Source of the DNA: Devosia submarina
GTDB taxonomy: Bacteria; Pseudomonadota; Alphaproteobacteria; Rhizobiales; Devosiaceae
Direction: 5' to 3'
Assembly (NCBI RefSeq): GCF_003056345.1
Contig: NZ_PYWB01000001.1
Location: forward strand, 124,001 to 188,000
DNA length: 64,000 nt
In this document: positions 46,761 to 55,986 of the stretch, piece after piece
How the letters are laid out: every line of letters starts with the position of its first letter
Numbering within the stretch: the first letter of the stretch is position 1
Program-made: the position numbers and the translations under genes
Notes under the pieces: generated by a model
The model's database searches: none
Told to the model about the DNA's origin: nothing
The model's input: only the letters and a program-made list of their open reading frames with translations

Positions 46761-48130
46761 CTCGTCGCCTGTGGCGCGGCAAAGGGGGAGACGGTGCGGG
46801 GCATTTCGGTCTCCAGATAGGGAAAGCGCAGCGTGAAGGTCGAGCCTTTTCCTTCTTCGCTCGATACGTCCACGGCGCCGTGGTGCATCGCCATGATCTG
46901 CGACACAAAGCTTAGCCCGATCCCTGTTCCGGGTATGCCCTCGGCCGTCCGCGCGCGGTAGAACCGCCGGAACAGCGACGTCATTTCGTCGGCCGGAATG
47001 CCGACACCTTGGTCGGTCACGTTGATGCGGATTTCCTGCCCACTGCGATGGGCCATGACTTTGACCTTGGTGCTTTGGGGCGAATATTTGAGCGCATTGG
47101 ACAAAAGGTTCTGAACGGCCTGCTCCAGCAGCGTGGTGTCAGCCTCGAGCCATTGCGGAAGATCACCGAATGACAGCTCGATGCGGCCCTGGTCCTCTTC
47201 GGACTGGTTGTCGCAGATATCGTGCAACAGCGTGCGCAAATTGCACGGACGTGGATTGAAGTTCACCTCGCCTTCCTCAAGGCGCGCAGCATTGAGCGTA
47301 CTTTCCATCAACCGGGTCAGGCGCAGGCAGGCATTGCGTATCTTTTCTGCCCGCCCGGCAATCTCCTCGTAATCCATTGCATACCCGCGCCGGATCATGC
47401 GCTGCGCACTCGCATCGATGATCGCCAGGGGCGTGCGGAACTGGTGCGACACCACGGAAGTGAAGGCACGGTGCAGCTTGGAAATCTGGCGTTCGCGCTC
47501 CAATGCTGCCTCCGCATTGGCCATGTTCCGCTGATCACGGATCACCACACCCGCCAAAAACAGCCCCGCAACCATGGTCGCCACGATAATGGTCAGGATC
47601 TCGAACAAGGTGTGCCGACGCGTATCGCGCCGCAGAGCTTCGCGTTCACGCTTGGCTAGCAGCGCATTGTTGGACACATCACGCAACGATTGCGCCAGGG
47701 CGGCCGCGGCCTGCCGGAAATTGGCAATATCCACCGCATCTGCTGGCGTCAGGCTCGGCAGCCGCTCCCGCACTGTGCCAAGCGTCGCACGATAAGCGTC
47801 CAGATCGTCGTCACGGCCGAGCGCCTGCATCTGCCGGTGCGGCTCGCCTTGTTCGAGCACCAGGACCCGGCTCACAAGAAGATCAAAGCGCAGCTGCAGA
47901 TCCGAATTGTTCACTGTCCCCACTGCAAAACCCGAAAGCGCTTCGGCAAAGCGGATCGCCTCATACTGGCCCTGGCTCGCGAGCCAAACCATATCCTCGG
48001 CGATGTCGTCCTTTATTTCGGCTTCGCTCATGAGGAGGCGCACCGACGCGCCGACCAGCAGGACAAACAGGATGATCACGGCCGTAAAGGCGACAAGGAA
48101 ACGTCGCGACAGATACGGCCCCAGGCTCAT
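46757..48130 (-). CDS. Membrane sensor histidine kinase
   Basis: A 457-aa kinase with transmembrane helices at about 11-31 and 175-196 that enclose a ~140-residue helical extracytoplasmic sensor. HisKA follows with SVVSHQFRTPLAIID (phospho-acceptor H229). The ATPase domain is complete: NLLSNALKYSPQ (N box), VTDQGVGIPADE (G1), and GTGIGLSFV (G2). It overlaps both neighbours by 4 bases, forming a three-gene signalling operon with the SUOX-fold protein upstream and the response regulator downstream. Confidence 0.92.
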   Translation of the reverse strand: MSLGPYLSRRFLVAFTAVIILFVLLVGASVRLLMSEAEIKDDIAEDMVWLASQGQYEAIRFAEALSGFAVGTVNNSDLQLRFDLLVSRVLVLEQGEPHRQMQALGRDDDLDAYRATLGTVRERLPSLTPADAVDIANFRQAAAALAQSLRDVSNNALLAKREREALRRDTRRHTLFEILTIIVATMVAGLFLAGVVIRDQRNMANAEAALERERQISKLHRAFTSVVSHQFRTPLAIIDASAQRMIRRGYAMDYEEIAGRAEKIRNACLRLTRLMESTLNAARLEEGEVNFNPRPCNLRTLLHDICDNQSEEDQGRIELSFGDLPQWLEADTTLLEQAVQNLLSNALKYSPQSTKVKVMAHRSGQEIRINVTDQGVGIPADEMTSLFRRFYRARTAEGIPGTGIGLSFVSQIMAMHHGAVDVSSEEGKGSTFTLRFPYLETEMPRTVSPFAAPQATS

Positions 48131-48681
48131 TCCACCCGTAATTCCTTGAGTTGCCAGACCCAGCGGTCATTGAACTTGGCGTCCTGCAATTCCCTATGAT
48201 CATTCCGGGGGTAAACGATCCAGATCGGACCCTTGTCGCTGACCTCCATCTGCTTGCCATTCATTTCGGTAGCGAGCAGCACGTCATATTCCCGAATTTC
48301 GGCCATGGGCACGGGCGCAACAAAATCATTAAGCGCCGAAGCGATCAAAGTTGTACCCGAGGCCCCCACGCGTTCCATCACAGCCCGGGCGAGCACGCCT
48401 TCGAAATGCTGCTTGCCATCGGTCCAGGACGTTGTTGTTTCCACCACGCTCTTGCCAAGGGAATACAGCATCTCGCGGTCAAACAGCGCGCCCTGAGGTG
48501 AATTGGTGACCTCGATATTGCCGCTGACCACAAGAATTACCGGACCTTTCGGAGCTGGCAGGGGCTCGAGCGAATGGGCAGCAGTCCAGCTCAGCAGGGC
48601 AAGCAAGACCCCGGCAAGTCTAGCGCTCCATACACGGCCCTTTATCCGCAGTCTGCTTGTGGTCATCGTTGTTGGCCCCAT
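48127..48681 (-). CDS. Exported SUOX/molybdopterin-fold protein lacking the Mo-ligand cysteine
   Basis: A 184-aa protein from ATG 48681 (alternative ATG 48666); the frame open to 48864 has no signal-like start. The N-terminus is a signal peptide (LAGVLLALLSWTAAHS). The mature part resembles the oxidoreductase molybdopterin-binding (sulfite-oxidase) fold in VLARAVMERVGASGTTLIASALNDF and GPIWIVYPRND. It contains no cysteine at all, so it cannot hold a Mo cofactor in the classical way. It is first gene of a 4-bp-overlapping operon with the kinase and regulator, and I infer that it is a periplasmic accessory of that sensor. Confidence 0.72.
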   Translation of the reverse strand: MGPTTMTTSRLRIKGRVWSARLAGVLLALLSWTAAHSLEPLPAPKGPVILVVSGNIEVTNSPQGALFDREMLYSLGKSVVETTTSWTDGKQHFEGVLARAVMERVGASGTTLIASALNDFVAPVPMAEIREYDVLLATEMNGKQMEVSDKGPIWIVYPRNDHRELQDAKFNDRWVWQLKELRVE

Positions 48682-49150
48682 CTTTTTCCGGCTCAACATT
48701 GCTGCAGCAAGAAAAGACACGAACATTATTACGCAGGTCCTGCGCAAACTGCACCAAGATTCTGCGGTGCTCACACCTGCTTGGGTGTTTTGGTGAAAGT
48801 TTCCGAACGCTCCATCGATGTTAGGCGGCCGCTTAGCTTGCCCTTCTGAATTCTTCTCATGCATACAGGCGACAAGAAGGGCGGCTAAAGCCGGGTCAAC
48901 GCTGCAATTAAAACGGCGAATCGCAAGTATTCACGACGGCAGCTTCAACCGATCGGCGCAACAAATCGGCAGAGGTCTCCACCCGACCCGCTTGCCCCAG
49001 CCACGGCAATCCGGCGCTCTTTACGCGCAATTAAGTTGGATTTCGTAGCGTGTGGTTAAGGCAAATCCCTAGCTTCGCGAACTCTCACGGACGGCTTGCC
49101 GAGCCCCTTAGCATGCCGCTGCCTCGCTGGAGCGGTCCGGAATCTACGAA
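48682..49150. other. Divergent intergenic region, no gene seen
   Basis: This 469-bp stretch separates the signalling operon (leftward) from the chemoreceptor gene (rightward) and must hold both promoters. No coding region, strong palindrome, EcfG promoter or sigma-54 site was found. Part of it (to 48864) is an in-frame upstream extension of the SUOX-fold gene that I consider non-coding. Confidence 0.4.
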
Positions 49151-51202
49151 TTGATCACCTTCTTCTCGGCAAGCATTGCCCGTCGCCTTTACCTTCTTCT
49201 CGCACTGTTCACCCTGGGCCTCATCGGCATCGTCGGCTATCAGCTGTCCGGCCTGCGCAGCAATCTGGAGGAATTCAAGCGCGGGGAGCTGCAGACCGTC
49301 GTGGAGATTGCCAGCAGCCTGGTGCAAGGCTATTACGATCGCGCCCAGGCCGGTGAACTCAGCGAAGAAGAAGCCCAGCGCCTGGCGCTCGAAAACCTGC
49401 GGGCCCTTCGCTATGACGGCAACGAATACGTCTTCGTCGACAGCTTCGATATGGTCCTGCTTATGCACCCGACCAAGCCCGAAAAGCAGGGCTCGGATCG
49501 CGCGGTCGAGCAGGACGGCAATGGCAAGCTCTATGTAAAAGAAATGATCGAGAACGCCCGTGCCAATGGCTCGGCCTATGTCGACTACGCATTTCTTGAT
49601 CCCCAGACCAAGACCTATTCCGACAAGGTCACCTATGCGCAGGCCTTTCAGCCCTGGAAGTGGACCATTGCATCCGGCGTTCTGCTGACCGACGTTCGGG
49701 CCCAGTTCCTTGCATCGGCCACCATTGTCGGCACAGTGAGCCTGGCAGTGATCGTGATCCTGCTCGCCGTCGGCATTTTCATCGCCCGTGGCATTTCCAA
49801 GCCATTGGTCCGGCTCAACACCGACATGCTCGAAATCGCCGAAGGCAAGTTCGACGTCGAACTCACCGGCCAGGAACGCCGCGACGAGGTCGGCGACATG
49901 AGCCGTGCCGTGGAGGTCTTCCGCCAGAACGGGTTGAAAGTCGCTGAGCTGACCGAAGCCGAAGCCGCCCGCATCATCAGCGACCAGCACGCGCGCGCCC
50001 AGATGATGGGCGAGCTGCAGCAGGCCTTCGGCAATGTCGTCCACGCAGCTGTGGCTGGTGATTTTACCCGCCGTGTCCCTGCGGCTTTCCCCGACCAGGA
50101 ACTCAACACGCTGGCCCAGGGCGTCAACGAGCTGGTGGAAGTGGTCGACCGCAGCATCACCGAGACCGGCCAGGTGCTCTCGGCCTTGGCTGAAACCGAC
50201 CTCACCAAGCGCGTCAACGGCAACTATCAAGGCTCCCTGGCCCAGCTCAAGAACGACACCAATGCGGTTGCCGAAAACCTGACCAACGTTGTTGGGCAGC
50301 TGCGTGGCACCTCGCGTGCCCTGAAGTCGGCCACCGGCGAAATCCTGGCCGGCACCAACGATCTGGCCGAACGCACCACCAAGCAGGCTGCCGCCATCGA
50401 GGAAACTTCAGCCGCCATGGAGCAGCTCGCCACTACGGTCACCGAAAACGCCAAAAAGGCCCGTGACGCCGCCATGCGCACCCAATCTGCCGCTCAGCTG
50501 GCCGATGAAGGTGGGCACGTCATGGAGCAGGCGACGCAAGCCATGGACCGGATCAGCACCTCCTCGGCCAAGATTTCCAACATCATCGGCCTTATCGATG
50601 ATATCGCCTTCCAGACCAATCTCCTGGCGCTCAACGCTTCGGTCGAAGCCGCGCGCGCCGGTGAAGCGGGCAAGGGCTTTGCCGTCGTGGCTGTCGAGGT
50701 GCGCCGCCTGGCCCAGTCCGCCGCTCAAGCATCTGCTGACGTCAAGCAGCTGATCGAGCAGAGCTCGGTTGAAGTCAGCGGCGGTACCAAGCTGGTCGAC
50801 AGCGCCGCCCAGAAGCTGCAGGACATCCTCCTCGCCGTTCGCGAAAACAGCACGCTGATGCAGGCCATCTCCTCGGCGAGCGGCGAGCAATCTTCAGCCA
50901 TCGGCGAAGTCACAACCGCCATCCGCCAGATGGACGAAATGACCCAGCACAATGCGGCCCTGGTGGAAGAAACCAATGCCGCGATCGAGCAGACCGAAGC
51001 CCAGGCCGTCGAACTCGACAAGATTGTCGAAATCTTCAGGATCGACGCGCAGGGCGAGCGCCAGATAGTCGCTTCGGCCCAGCCCAAGTCGGCCCCCGGC
51101 AAGACGGGCATCCGCGCCCTTCAGGACAGGGTCGCATCGGCCGCCCGCTCCTATCTCACGCAAGGCAACGCCGCCATCAAGCAGGATTGGAGTGAATTCT
51201 GA
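49151..51202 (+). CDS. Methyl-accepting chemotaxis protein with single Cache sensor
   Basis: A 683-aa chemoreceptor starting at TTG 49151. TM1 is about residues 13-31, a periplasmic sCache-type domain follows ([29 protein letters not shown]), and TM2 is about 193-217. A HAMP domain and a second HAMP-like segment ([35 protein letters not shown]) lead to the signalling hairpin, whose tip [42 protein letters not shown] is fully conserved. The ligand is unknown; sCache receptors often sense small organic acids. It overlaps cheW by one base. Confidence 0.92.
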   Translation: MITFFSASIARRLYLLLALFTLGLIGIVGYQLSGLRSNLEEFKRGELQTVVEIASSLVQGYYDRAQAGELSEEEAQRLALENLRALRYDGNEYVFVDSFDMVLLMHPTKPEKQGSDRAVEQDGNGKLYVKEMIENARANGSAYVDYAFLDPQTKTYSDKVTYAQAFQPWKWTIASGVLLTDVRAQFLASATIVGTVSLAVIVILLAVGIFIARGISKPLVRLNTDMLEIAEGKFDVELTGQERRDEVGDMSRAVEVFRQNGLKVAELTEAEAARIISDQHARAQMMGELQQAFGNVVHAAVAGDFTRRVPAAFPDQELNTLAQGVNELVEVVDRSITETGQVLSALAETDLTKRVNGNYQGSLAQLKNDTNAVAENLTNVVGQLRGTSRALKSATGEILAGTNDLAERTTKQAAAIEETSAAMEQLATTVTENAKKARDAAMRTQSAAQLADEGGHVMEQATQAMDRISTSSAKISNIIGLIDDIAFQTNLLALNASVEAARAGEAGKGFAVVAVEVRRLAQSAAQASADVKQLIEQSSVEVSGGTKLVDSAAQKLQDILLAVRENSTLMQAISSASGEQSSAIGEVTTAIRQMDEMTQHNAALVEETNAAIEQTEAQAVELDKIVEIFRIDAQGERQIVASAQPKSAPGKTGIRALQDRVASAARSYLTQGNAAIKQDWSEF

Positions 51203-51690
51203 TGGACTTCCTGTCCGACCGCGAGCCCCAGCAAGGCTCCCCCAGCGTCGCCGAAGCGGCAACCACCAATCAGTTCGTGACCTTTACCTGCGGCCAAAGG
51301 CTGTTCGGCATCGAGATCATGTCGGTGCGTGAAATCCGCAAATGGTCCAAGACCACCCCCATGCCCAATCAGCCCTATGGCGCCTGCGGGGTGCTCGATA
51401 TCCGCGGCAGCATCGTGGAAATCTATGACCTTGCTGCCATGCTGGGCGCTCCCAGCATGGAGGACGAAACCAGCAAGGTGATCCTCGTGGTTTCCCTCGG
51501 CAATCGCGATGTGGGGGTAATCGCCGACACGGTGTCGGACATCATCTTCGCCAAGCCGGACGACTTGCGTCCGCCGCCGGGCGGCAAGGGCAGAGGGGAA
51601 AGCACCGTTTCCAAACTGGTCAAGTCCGACGACCAGCTGATCGCCGTCCTAGATCTCGACGTGCTGTTCCCCAGCTATACCGCTCACTAG
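51202..51690 (+). CDS. cheW: Chemotaxis coupling protein CheW
   Basis: A 162-aa scaffold protein that links chemoreceptors to CheA. The CheW fold starts at FVTFTCGQRLFGIEIMSVREIRKW, followed by VLDIRGSIVEIYDLAAML, VVSLGNRDVGVIADTVSDII and QLIAVLDLDVLF. The ATG overlaps the stop of the receptor gene (TGATG), so the two are translationally coupled. No cheA, cheY or cheB is nearby; this pair probably feeds a chemotaxis system encoded elsewhere. Confidence 0.93.
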   Translation: MDFLSDREPQQGSPSVAEAATTNQFVTFTCGQRLFGIEIMSVREIRKWSKTTPMPNQPYGACGVLDIRGSIVEIYDLAAMLGAPSMEDETSKVILVVSLGNRDVGVIADTVSDIIFAKPDDLRPPPGGKGRGESTVSKLVKSDDQLIAVLDLDVLFPSYTAH

Positions 51691-51697
51691 AACTTTA

Positions 51698-51726
51698 AAG
51701 CGGCTCGCATCCTGTGCGGGCCGCTT
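51698..51726. terminator. Bidirectional terminator after cheW
   Basis: AAGCGGCTCGCA and TGCGGGCCGCTT form a 12-bp stem with one G-U pair around a 5-base loop. It lies between cheW and the convergent 79-aa gene, 10 bases before the latter's end. T-rich sequence flanks it only on the cheW side, and so follows the stem when read leftward. Confidence 0.65.
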
Positions 51727-51735
51727 GGTTCAGGC

Positions 51736-51975
51736 CTAACCCTGCGCCAGCGCACCCCAGAAATCGGAATGGTGCTGCGAAAGCGCTGCGACCCAGGTCT
51801 GCATGCGCTGCGGCGCGTCTGGGTTCTCGCCCATATCGGCGATGGTGTGCTCCACCTCATCCACCCCGATGGCAGTAATCTCGTCATAAACCCAGGGGGC
51901 GATGCGGGGCAGTTCGTGCAGGCTGAACTTGTCCGTCAGCGGATCGGGTATGCGGTCCAGGTTTGAAGCGGGCAT
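51736..51975 (-). CDS. Small hypothetical protein
   Basis: A 79-aa acidic protein from ATG 51975, preceded by a strong AGGAGGAA; upstream extension of the frame to 52230 is unlikely. PLTDKFSLHELPRIAPWVYDEITAIGVDEVEHTIADMGENPDAPQRMQTWVAALSQHHSDFWGALAQG is probably all-helical. I do not recognise the family. It is monocistronic, convergent with cheW. Confidence 0.62.
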   Translation of the reverse strand: MPASNLDRIPDPLTDKFSLHELPRIAPWVYDEITAIGVDEVEHTIADMGENPDAPQRMQTWVAALSQHHSDFWGALAQG

Positions 51976-52055
51976 GGCCTGTTTCCTCCTAAAAATGACC
52001 AATGAACAGGCGCCCCGCTTGTTCCCCCGGTCACCAAGGGTTGAAGAAGCCTTAA

Positions 52056-52394
52056 CTAGAGATCCCAGTCGGTCTTTACGGTCAAAAAGCGCGAATTGAC
52101 CCAGCCGCGCGTATCGCGCGCATCCACAAGGCACCAATCCGCGCCGGTCTTCGCCTCGATGCAGCGCTCCACCCACACATGGTCGCCCGGCGCGAAAGCA
52201 CCGATCTTTTGTGAATAGCTCGCCGGCCATTTGCGCACATTAAGCTTGTCCCAATAGGCAACGTCCGTCACCTCGGCGACTTGATCCACATCGTAGCCGG
52301 CCGCCATTGCAGGCTGCACGGCGAACGCGCCAGCCGCGGTGACTACAAGCCCGCACAGCGTCGCAATCAAAACCTTTTCCTGGTTCCTGGTCAT
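52056..52394 (-). CDS. Exported SH3b-domain protein
   Basis: A 112-aa protein from ATG 52394 behind GGGAGATAATT. Residues 1-32 form a signal peptide ending PAMAAG. The mature part is a bacterial SH3-like domain (KLNVRKWPASYSQKIGAFAPGDHVWVERCIEAKTGADWCLVDARDTRGWVNSRFL) with two Cys that may form a disulfide. Such domains bind peptidoglycan or surface ligands. It is probably secreted to the periplasm. It follows no operon partner. Confidence 0.78.
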   Translation of the reverse strand: MTRNQEKVLIATLCGLVVTAAGAFAVQPAMAAGYDVDQVAEVTDVAYWDKLNVRKWPASYSQKIGAFAPGDHVWVERCIEAKTGADWCLVDARDTRGWVNSRFLTVKTDWDL

Positions 52395-52648
52395 AATTAT
52401 CTCCCTTGTGGGCAAATTCCTGTCTGTACGGGAGAGCGTGCCACCGGGGCCTTGAACCACCCCTGAGTCCACCATTCATCCGGCGTTCATCTGCGCCGCT
52501 CTCCTTGGTGGGCGCTGTTTAGGCGCCGCTTTCCCTCTCCGCCCCACCTCTTTGCGCGGGAGCGCAATTGCTTTTCGGGGCCGCGATGGGCCAAAGCATC
52601 TTCACGGCAATTCACCAGCCGCGTTGATTCTGTTTCTCAGGCTGTTTG

Positions 52649-53419
52649 ATGGACCCGCTCGGTATTGCTCTGCTTGTGCTGATGGCGGGCGCCGCAGCCT
52701 ATGTTCAAACCATCACCGGCTTTGCCTTTGGTCTCTTGATGATGGGCGGCATCGGCATGCTCGGCCTGCTGCCACTGCCCGACGCCGCCGTAATGGTCAG
52801 CATCCTGACCCTGGTGAATGCATCGCAGATGATATTACGCGGCTGGAAAGGCGTGGCCTGGGGCGAGTTCCGCCTTACCCTGCTGCCCAGCCTTGTGCTG
52901 CTCGTCCTGGGCTATTTCCTTCTTGAACAGCTTGCCGACACCAACCTGAATGGGCTGCGCTTCCTTCTGGGCCTGGTTATCGTGGGCGCCAGCATCCAGC
53001 TGCTGCTCCAGCCCCATCCGCTCAAGGAACGCTCGTCCTCCGGATCTTTCGTGTTGGTCGGGGCGCTTGGCGGCTTCCTCGGGGGCATGTTCTCGACCTC
53101 CGGCCCGCCCCTCATCTACCACCTCTATCGGCAGCCCTTTCCCGTCGCCACCATCCGCGACACGCTGGTCTTGATCTTTGCCACCAACGCAATCTTCCGC
53201 CTCGGGCTGGTGGGCGCCACCGGTAATTTCCCCATCCATATCCTCGCCTGGGCGCTTCTTGCCGCACCGGTCGTCACCGCCACGACCTTTCTGGCAAAGC
53301 GCTGGCCCCCACCGCTGCCGGTTCTTACCCTGCGGCGCATAGCCTTCACGCTCCTGCTCTTGTCGGGTCTTTCCCTGGCCGTTCCCGCGCTTATCAATCT
53401 CGGCTCTTGGCCGGGCTAG
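52649..53419 (+). CDS. TauE/SafE-family sulfite/sulfonate-type exporter
   Basis: A 256-aa membrane protein with about eight hydrophobic segments. The first TauE/SafE motif is AAYVQTITGFAFGLLMMGGIGMLGLLP, and the internal repeat reads GALGGFLGGMFSTSGPPLIYHLYRQP. It probably moves sulfite, sulfoacetate or another organosulfur anion, but TSUP proteins vary. A SulP-family anion transporter gene lies 188 bases downstream on the same strand, hinting at sulfur handling. Confidence 0.85.
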   Translation: MDPLGIALLVLMAGAAAYVQTITGFAFGLLMMGGIGMLGLLPLPDAAVMVSILTLVNASQMILRGWKGVAWGEFRLTLLPSLVLLVLGYFLLEQLADTNLNGLRFLLGLVIVGASIQLLLQPHPLKERSSSGSFVLVGALGGFLGGMFSTSGPPLIYHLYRQPFPVATIRDTLVLIFATNAIFRLGLVGATGNFPIHILAWALLAAPVVTATTFLAKRWPPPLPVLTLRRIAFTLLLLSGLSLAVPALINLGSWPG

Positions 53420-53607
53420 CGCTTTTGTGGCCTCCTAGGGTTGATTTACGTTTCCATTGCCGCCATGAAGCCCACAGAACTCCGGACCCGGTGCAAACCC
53501 GGGTGGCTCTTCTGGCCGCCAATCCGCCAGACAATCCAGTATGAACCCGCATAATCAGCCCGCTTGCATCCCATGCCAGCTCCGCTGCCGCGCTGCCTGG
53601 AACATCA

Positions 53608-55086
53608 ATGACCTTTCAAGACACTCTTCGCCGTGACTGGCTTTCCAACATCCGCGCCGACGTCCTCGCCGGCATCGTTGTTGCCTTGGCCCTCATTCCT
53701 GAAGCCATCGGCTTTTCCATTATTGCGGGCGTCGACCCCAAGGTGGGCCTTTACGCCTCCGTGATCATCGCCATCGTCATTTCCTTTGCCGGTGGTCGCC
53801 CCGCCATGATCTCGGCAGCCACGGCCGCCACCGCCGTTCTCTTCGGCTCGCTCGTGCGCGAACACGGCCTGCAATATCTCCTCGCCGCCACCATCCTCGC
53901 AGGCGTGCTGCAGATTGCCGCCGGATGGCTCCGTGTTGGCTACATCATGCGCTTTGTGTCCCGCTCGGTCATGACAGGCTTCGTCAACGCCCTTGCCATC
54001 CTGATCTTCATGGCCCAATTGCCCGAGCTGATTGGCGTCACCTGGGAATCCTATGCGATGATCGCGGCAGGCCTTGCCGTTATCTACCTCTTCCCCCGCG
54101 TCACCCGCGCCATTCCCTCGCCGCTCGTCTGCATTCTCCTGCTGACAGGCCTCGCGCTCCTCGTCGGCATCGACACCCGCACAGTCGCCGATCTCGGCGA
54201 ACTGCCCAATGCCTTGCCGCAGCTGCTTATTCCCCAGATTCCGCTGACGCTCGAAACCCTCTGGATCATACTGCCCTATTCCGTGGCTGTTGCCGCCGTG
54301 GGCCTCCTTGAAAGCCTTCTCACCGCGTCCATCGTCGATCAGATGACTGACACGGGAAGCGACAAGAACCGCGAAAGCATCGGGCAGGGCATCGCCAACA
54401 TCGCCAGCGGCTTTTTCGGCGGCATGGCGGGCTGCGCCATGATCGGCCAGTCCGTGATCAACGTGAAATCCGGTGGCCGCACGCGTCTCTCCACCTTCAC
54501 GGCCGGCGCTTTCCTCCTCTTCCTGCTTCTGGTGCTGGGCGATTGGGTCGGCCTCATTCCCATGCCCGCGCTCGTCGCGATCATGATCATGGTTTCGATC
54601 GGCACCTTTAACTGGGGCTCCCTGCGCGACCTCTTCCACCATCCCCGGCGCTCCAGCATCGTCATGCTGGCAACGGTGCTCACGGTGGTCGGCACGCATA
54701 ATCTGGCGCTTGGGGTAGGCGTTGGCGTGCTCCTTTCGGGCATTTTCTTTGCCTGGAAGGTCTCGCAAATCTTCCGAGTCACCTCCTCTCTCGAAGATGG
54801 CGTGCGCACCTACCGGATCGAAGGCCAGCTGTTTTTTGCCAGCACCGAAGATTTCCTTGCGGCCATGAAGTTCGATGAACAGGTACAACAGGTCCGGCTC
54901 GATCTCAGCGCCGCCCATATCTGGGACCTCACGGGCGTCAACGCCATTGACATGGCAGTGCTCAAGTTCCGCCGTGCCGGTGCCGAAGTGGAAGTTGTCG
55001 GCCTCAACGAAGCGAGCGCCACCATTATGGACAAGCTCGCCGTGCACGATCAGCCCGGCGCCATGGAACGGGTTCTCGGCCACTAA
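53608..55086 (+). CDS. SulP-family anion transporter with STAS domain
   Basis: A 492-aa inner-membrane transporter. The SLC26/SulP signature [35 protein letters not shown] starts at about residue 17. About 12-14 helices follow to residue ~390. The C-terminal STAS domain spans about 400-490 ([58 protein letters not shown]). Substrates in this family include sulfate, bicarbonate and dicarboxylates. No carbonic anhydrase is adjacent. A stem-loop at 55099-55130 follows the stop. Confidence 0.92.
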   Translation: MTFQDTLRRDWLSNIRADVLAGIVVALALIPEAIGFSIIAGVDPKVGLYASVIIAIVISFAGGRPAMISAATAATAVLFGSLVREHGLQYLLAATILAGVLQIAAGWLRVGYIMRFVSRSVMTGFVNALAILIFMAQLPELIGVTWESYAMIAAGLAVIYLFPRVTRAIPSPLVCILLLTGLALLVGIDTRTVADLGELPNALPQLLIPQIPLTLETLWIILPYSVAVAAVGLLESLLTASIVDQMTDTGSDKNRESIGQGIANIASGFFGGMAGCAMIGQSVINVKSGGRTRLSTFTAGAFLLFLLLVLGDWVGLIPMPALVAIMIMVSIGTFNWGSLRDLFHHPRRSSIVMLATVLTVVGTHNLALGVGVGVLLSGIFFAWKVSQIFRVTSSLEDGVRTYRIEGQLFFASTEDFLAAMKFDEQVQQVRLDLSAAHIWDLTGVNAIDMAVLKFRRAGAEVEVVGLNEASATIMDKLAVHDQPGAMERVLGH

Positions 55087-55098
55087 TGTGCCCGCAAA

Positions 55099-55130
55099 CT
55101 CGCCCGGGCGGATTTTATCCCTCGGGCGAG
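55099..55130. terminator. Stem-loop between sulP and the convergent GlpR-type gene
   Basis: CTCGCCCG and CGGGCGAG pair around a 16-base loop that contains TTTT. It overlaps the 3' end of the convergent regulator gene and may end the sulP transcript. Confidence 0.4.
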
Positions 55131-55885
55131 GTCTCGATCAGCCGCACGCCGGCTTCCCCGCAGATCGAGCGAATAGAGGGCAGGGTGCACCGGTCCGTCA
55201 CAAAGCTGTTCACCTGCGACAAATGCCCGATGCGCACCGGCGCCGTTCGTTCGAACTTGCTGGAATCCGAAACAAGAATAACATGCCGCGCATTGGCGAT
55301 GATCGCCTGCGACACCCGCACTTCGCGATAGTCGAAATCCAGCAGGGCCCCGTCCTCATCGATCGCCGAGGCGCCGATCACGGCGTAATCGACTTTGAAC
55401 TGCCGGATGAATTCCACCGCCGCATCGCCCACCACCCCGCCATCCGCCGGGCGCACCACACCCCCGGCAATCACCACTTCGATCCGCGGATAAACCCGCA
55501 GGCGATTGGCCACATTGATGTTGTTGGTGATGACCATCAGCCCCGAATGGTCCAGCAGCGCCTGGCTGACCGCCTCGGTCGTGGTACCGATGTTGATGAA
55601 GAGGGACGCATTGGATGGAATAAGCGCGGCCGTCGCCTGTCCGATGGCGGTTTTTTCAGCCGCCGCGATGCGCCGCCGCGCTTCATATTCCATGTTCTCG
55701 ACGCCTGAGGGAAACAGCGCACCCCCATGGGTCCGCTTCAGAATGCCCTCGCCGCACAGGTCGTTGAGATCCTTGCGCACTGTCTGTGCCGTAACGCCGA
55801 ACCGGCTCGCCAAGGCCTCGACGCTGACATGGCCCTGGCTCCGGGCGAGCTCCACGATTTCGGCGTGACGTTCCCTGGTGTTCAC
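55115..55885 (-). CDS. glpR: DeoR/GlpR-family transcriptional regulator
   Basis: A 256-aa regulator, with the helix-turn-helix RHAEIVELARSQGHVSVEALASRFGVTAQTVRKDLNDLC and the sensor domain containing INIGTTTEAVSQALLDHSGLMVITNNINVANRL, closely matching GlpR of glycerol metabolism. No glycerol genes flank it; neighbours are sulP and a protease-fold protein. It is a paralogue of the regulator in the ugp operon, and either could bind the TGTTCA-type palindromes near 41 kb. The gene symbol is by similarity; glpD or glpK would normally lie close by. Confidence 0.82.
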   Translation of the reverse strand: MNTRERHAEIVELARSQGHVSVEALASRFGVTAQTVRKDLNDLCGEGILKRTHGGALFPSGVENMEYEARRRIAAAEKTAIGQATAALIPSNASLFINIGTTTEAVSQALLDHSGLMVITNNINVANRLRVYPRIEVVIAGGVVRPADGGVVGDAAVEFIRQFKVDYAVIGASAIDEDGALLDFDYREVRVSQAIIANARHVILVSDSSKFERTAPVRIGHLSQVNSFVTDRCTLPSIRSICGEAGVRLIETSPEG

Positions 55886-55986
55886 GAAATCTGCTGTCCG
55901 CTCCGCGCTGCTTTTCCCATATAGATCATGGGCAAGCCCGCCGACAACGAATGCTTTCGTTTACGGCGCAACCAAAGCAAACTGCG

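Noticed and set aside
53605..55083. A 492-codon frame exactly antisense to sulP with the same length
   Set aside because: Its translation lacks any recognisable domain and is Glu/Gly/His-rich. The equal length follows from mirrored stop avoidance.
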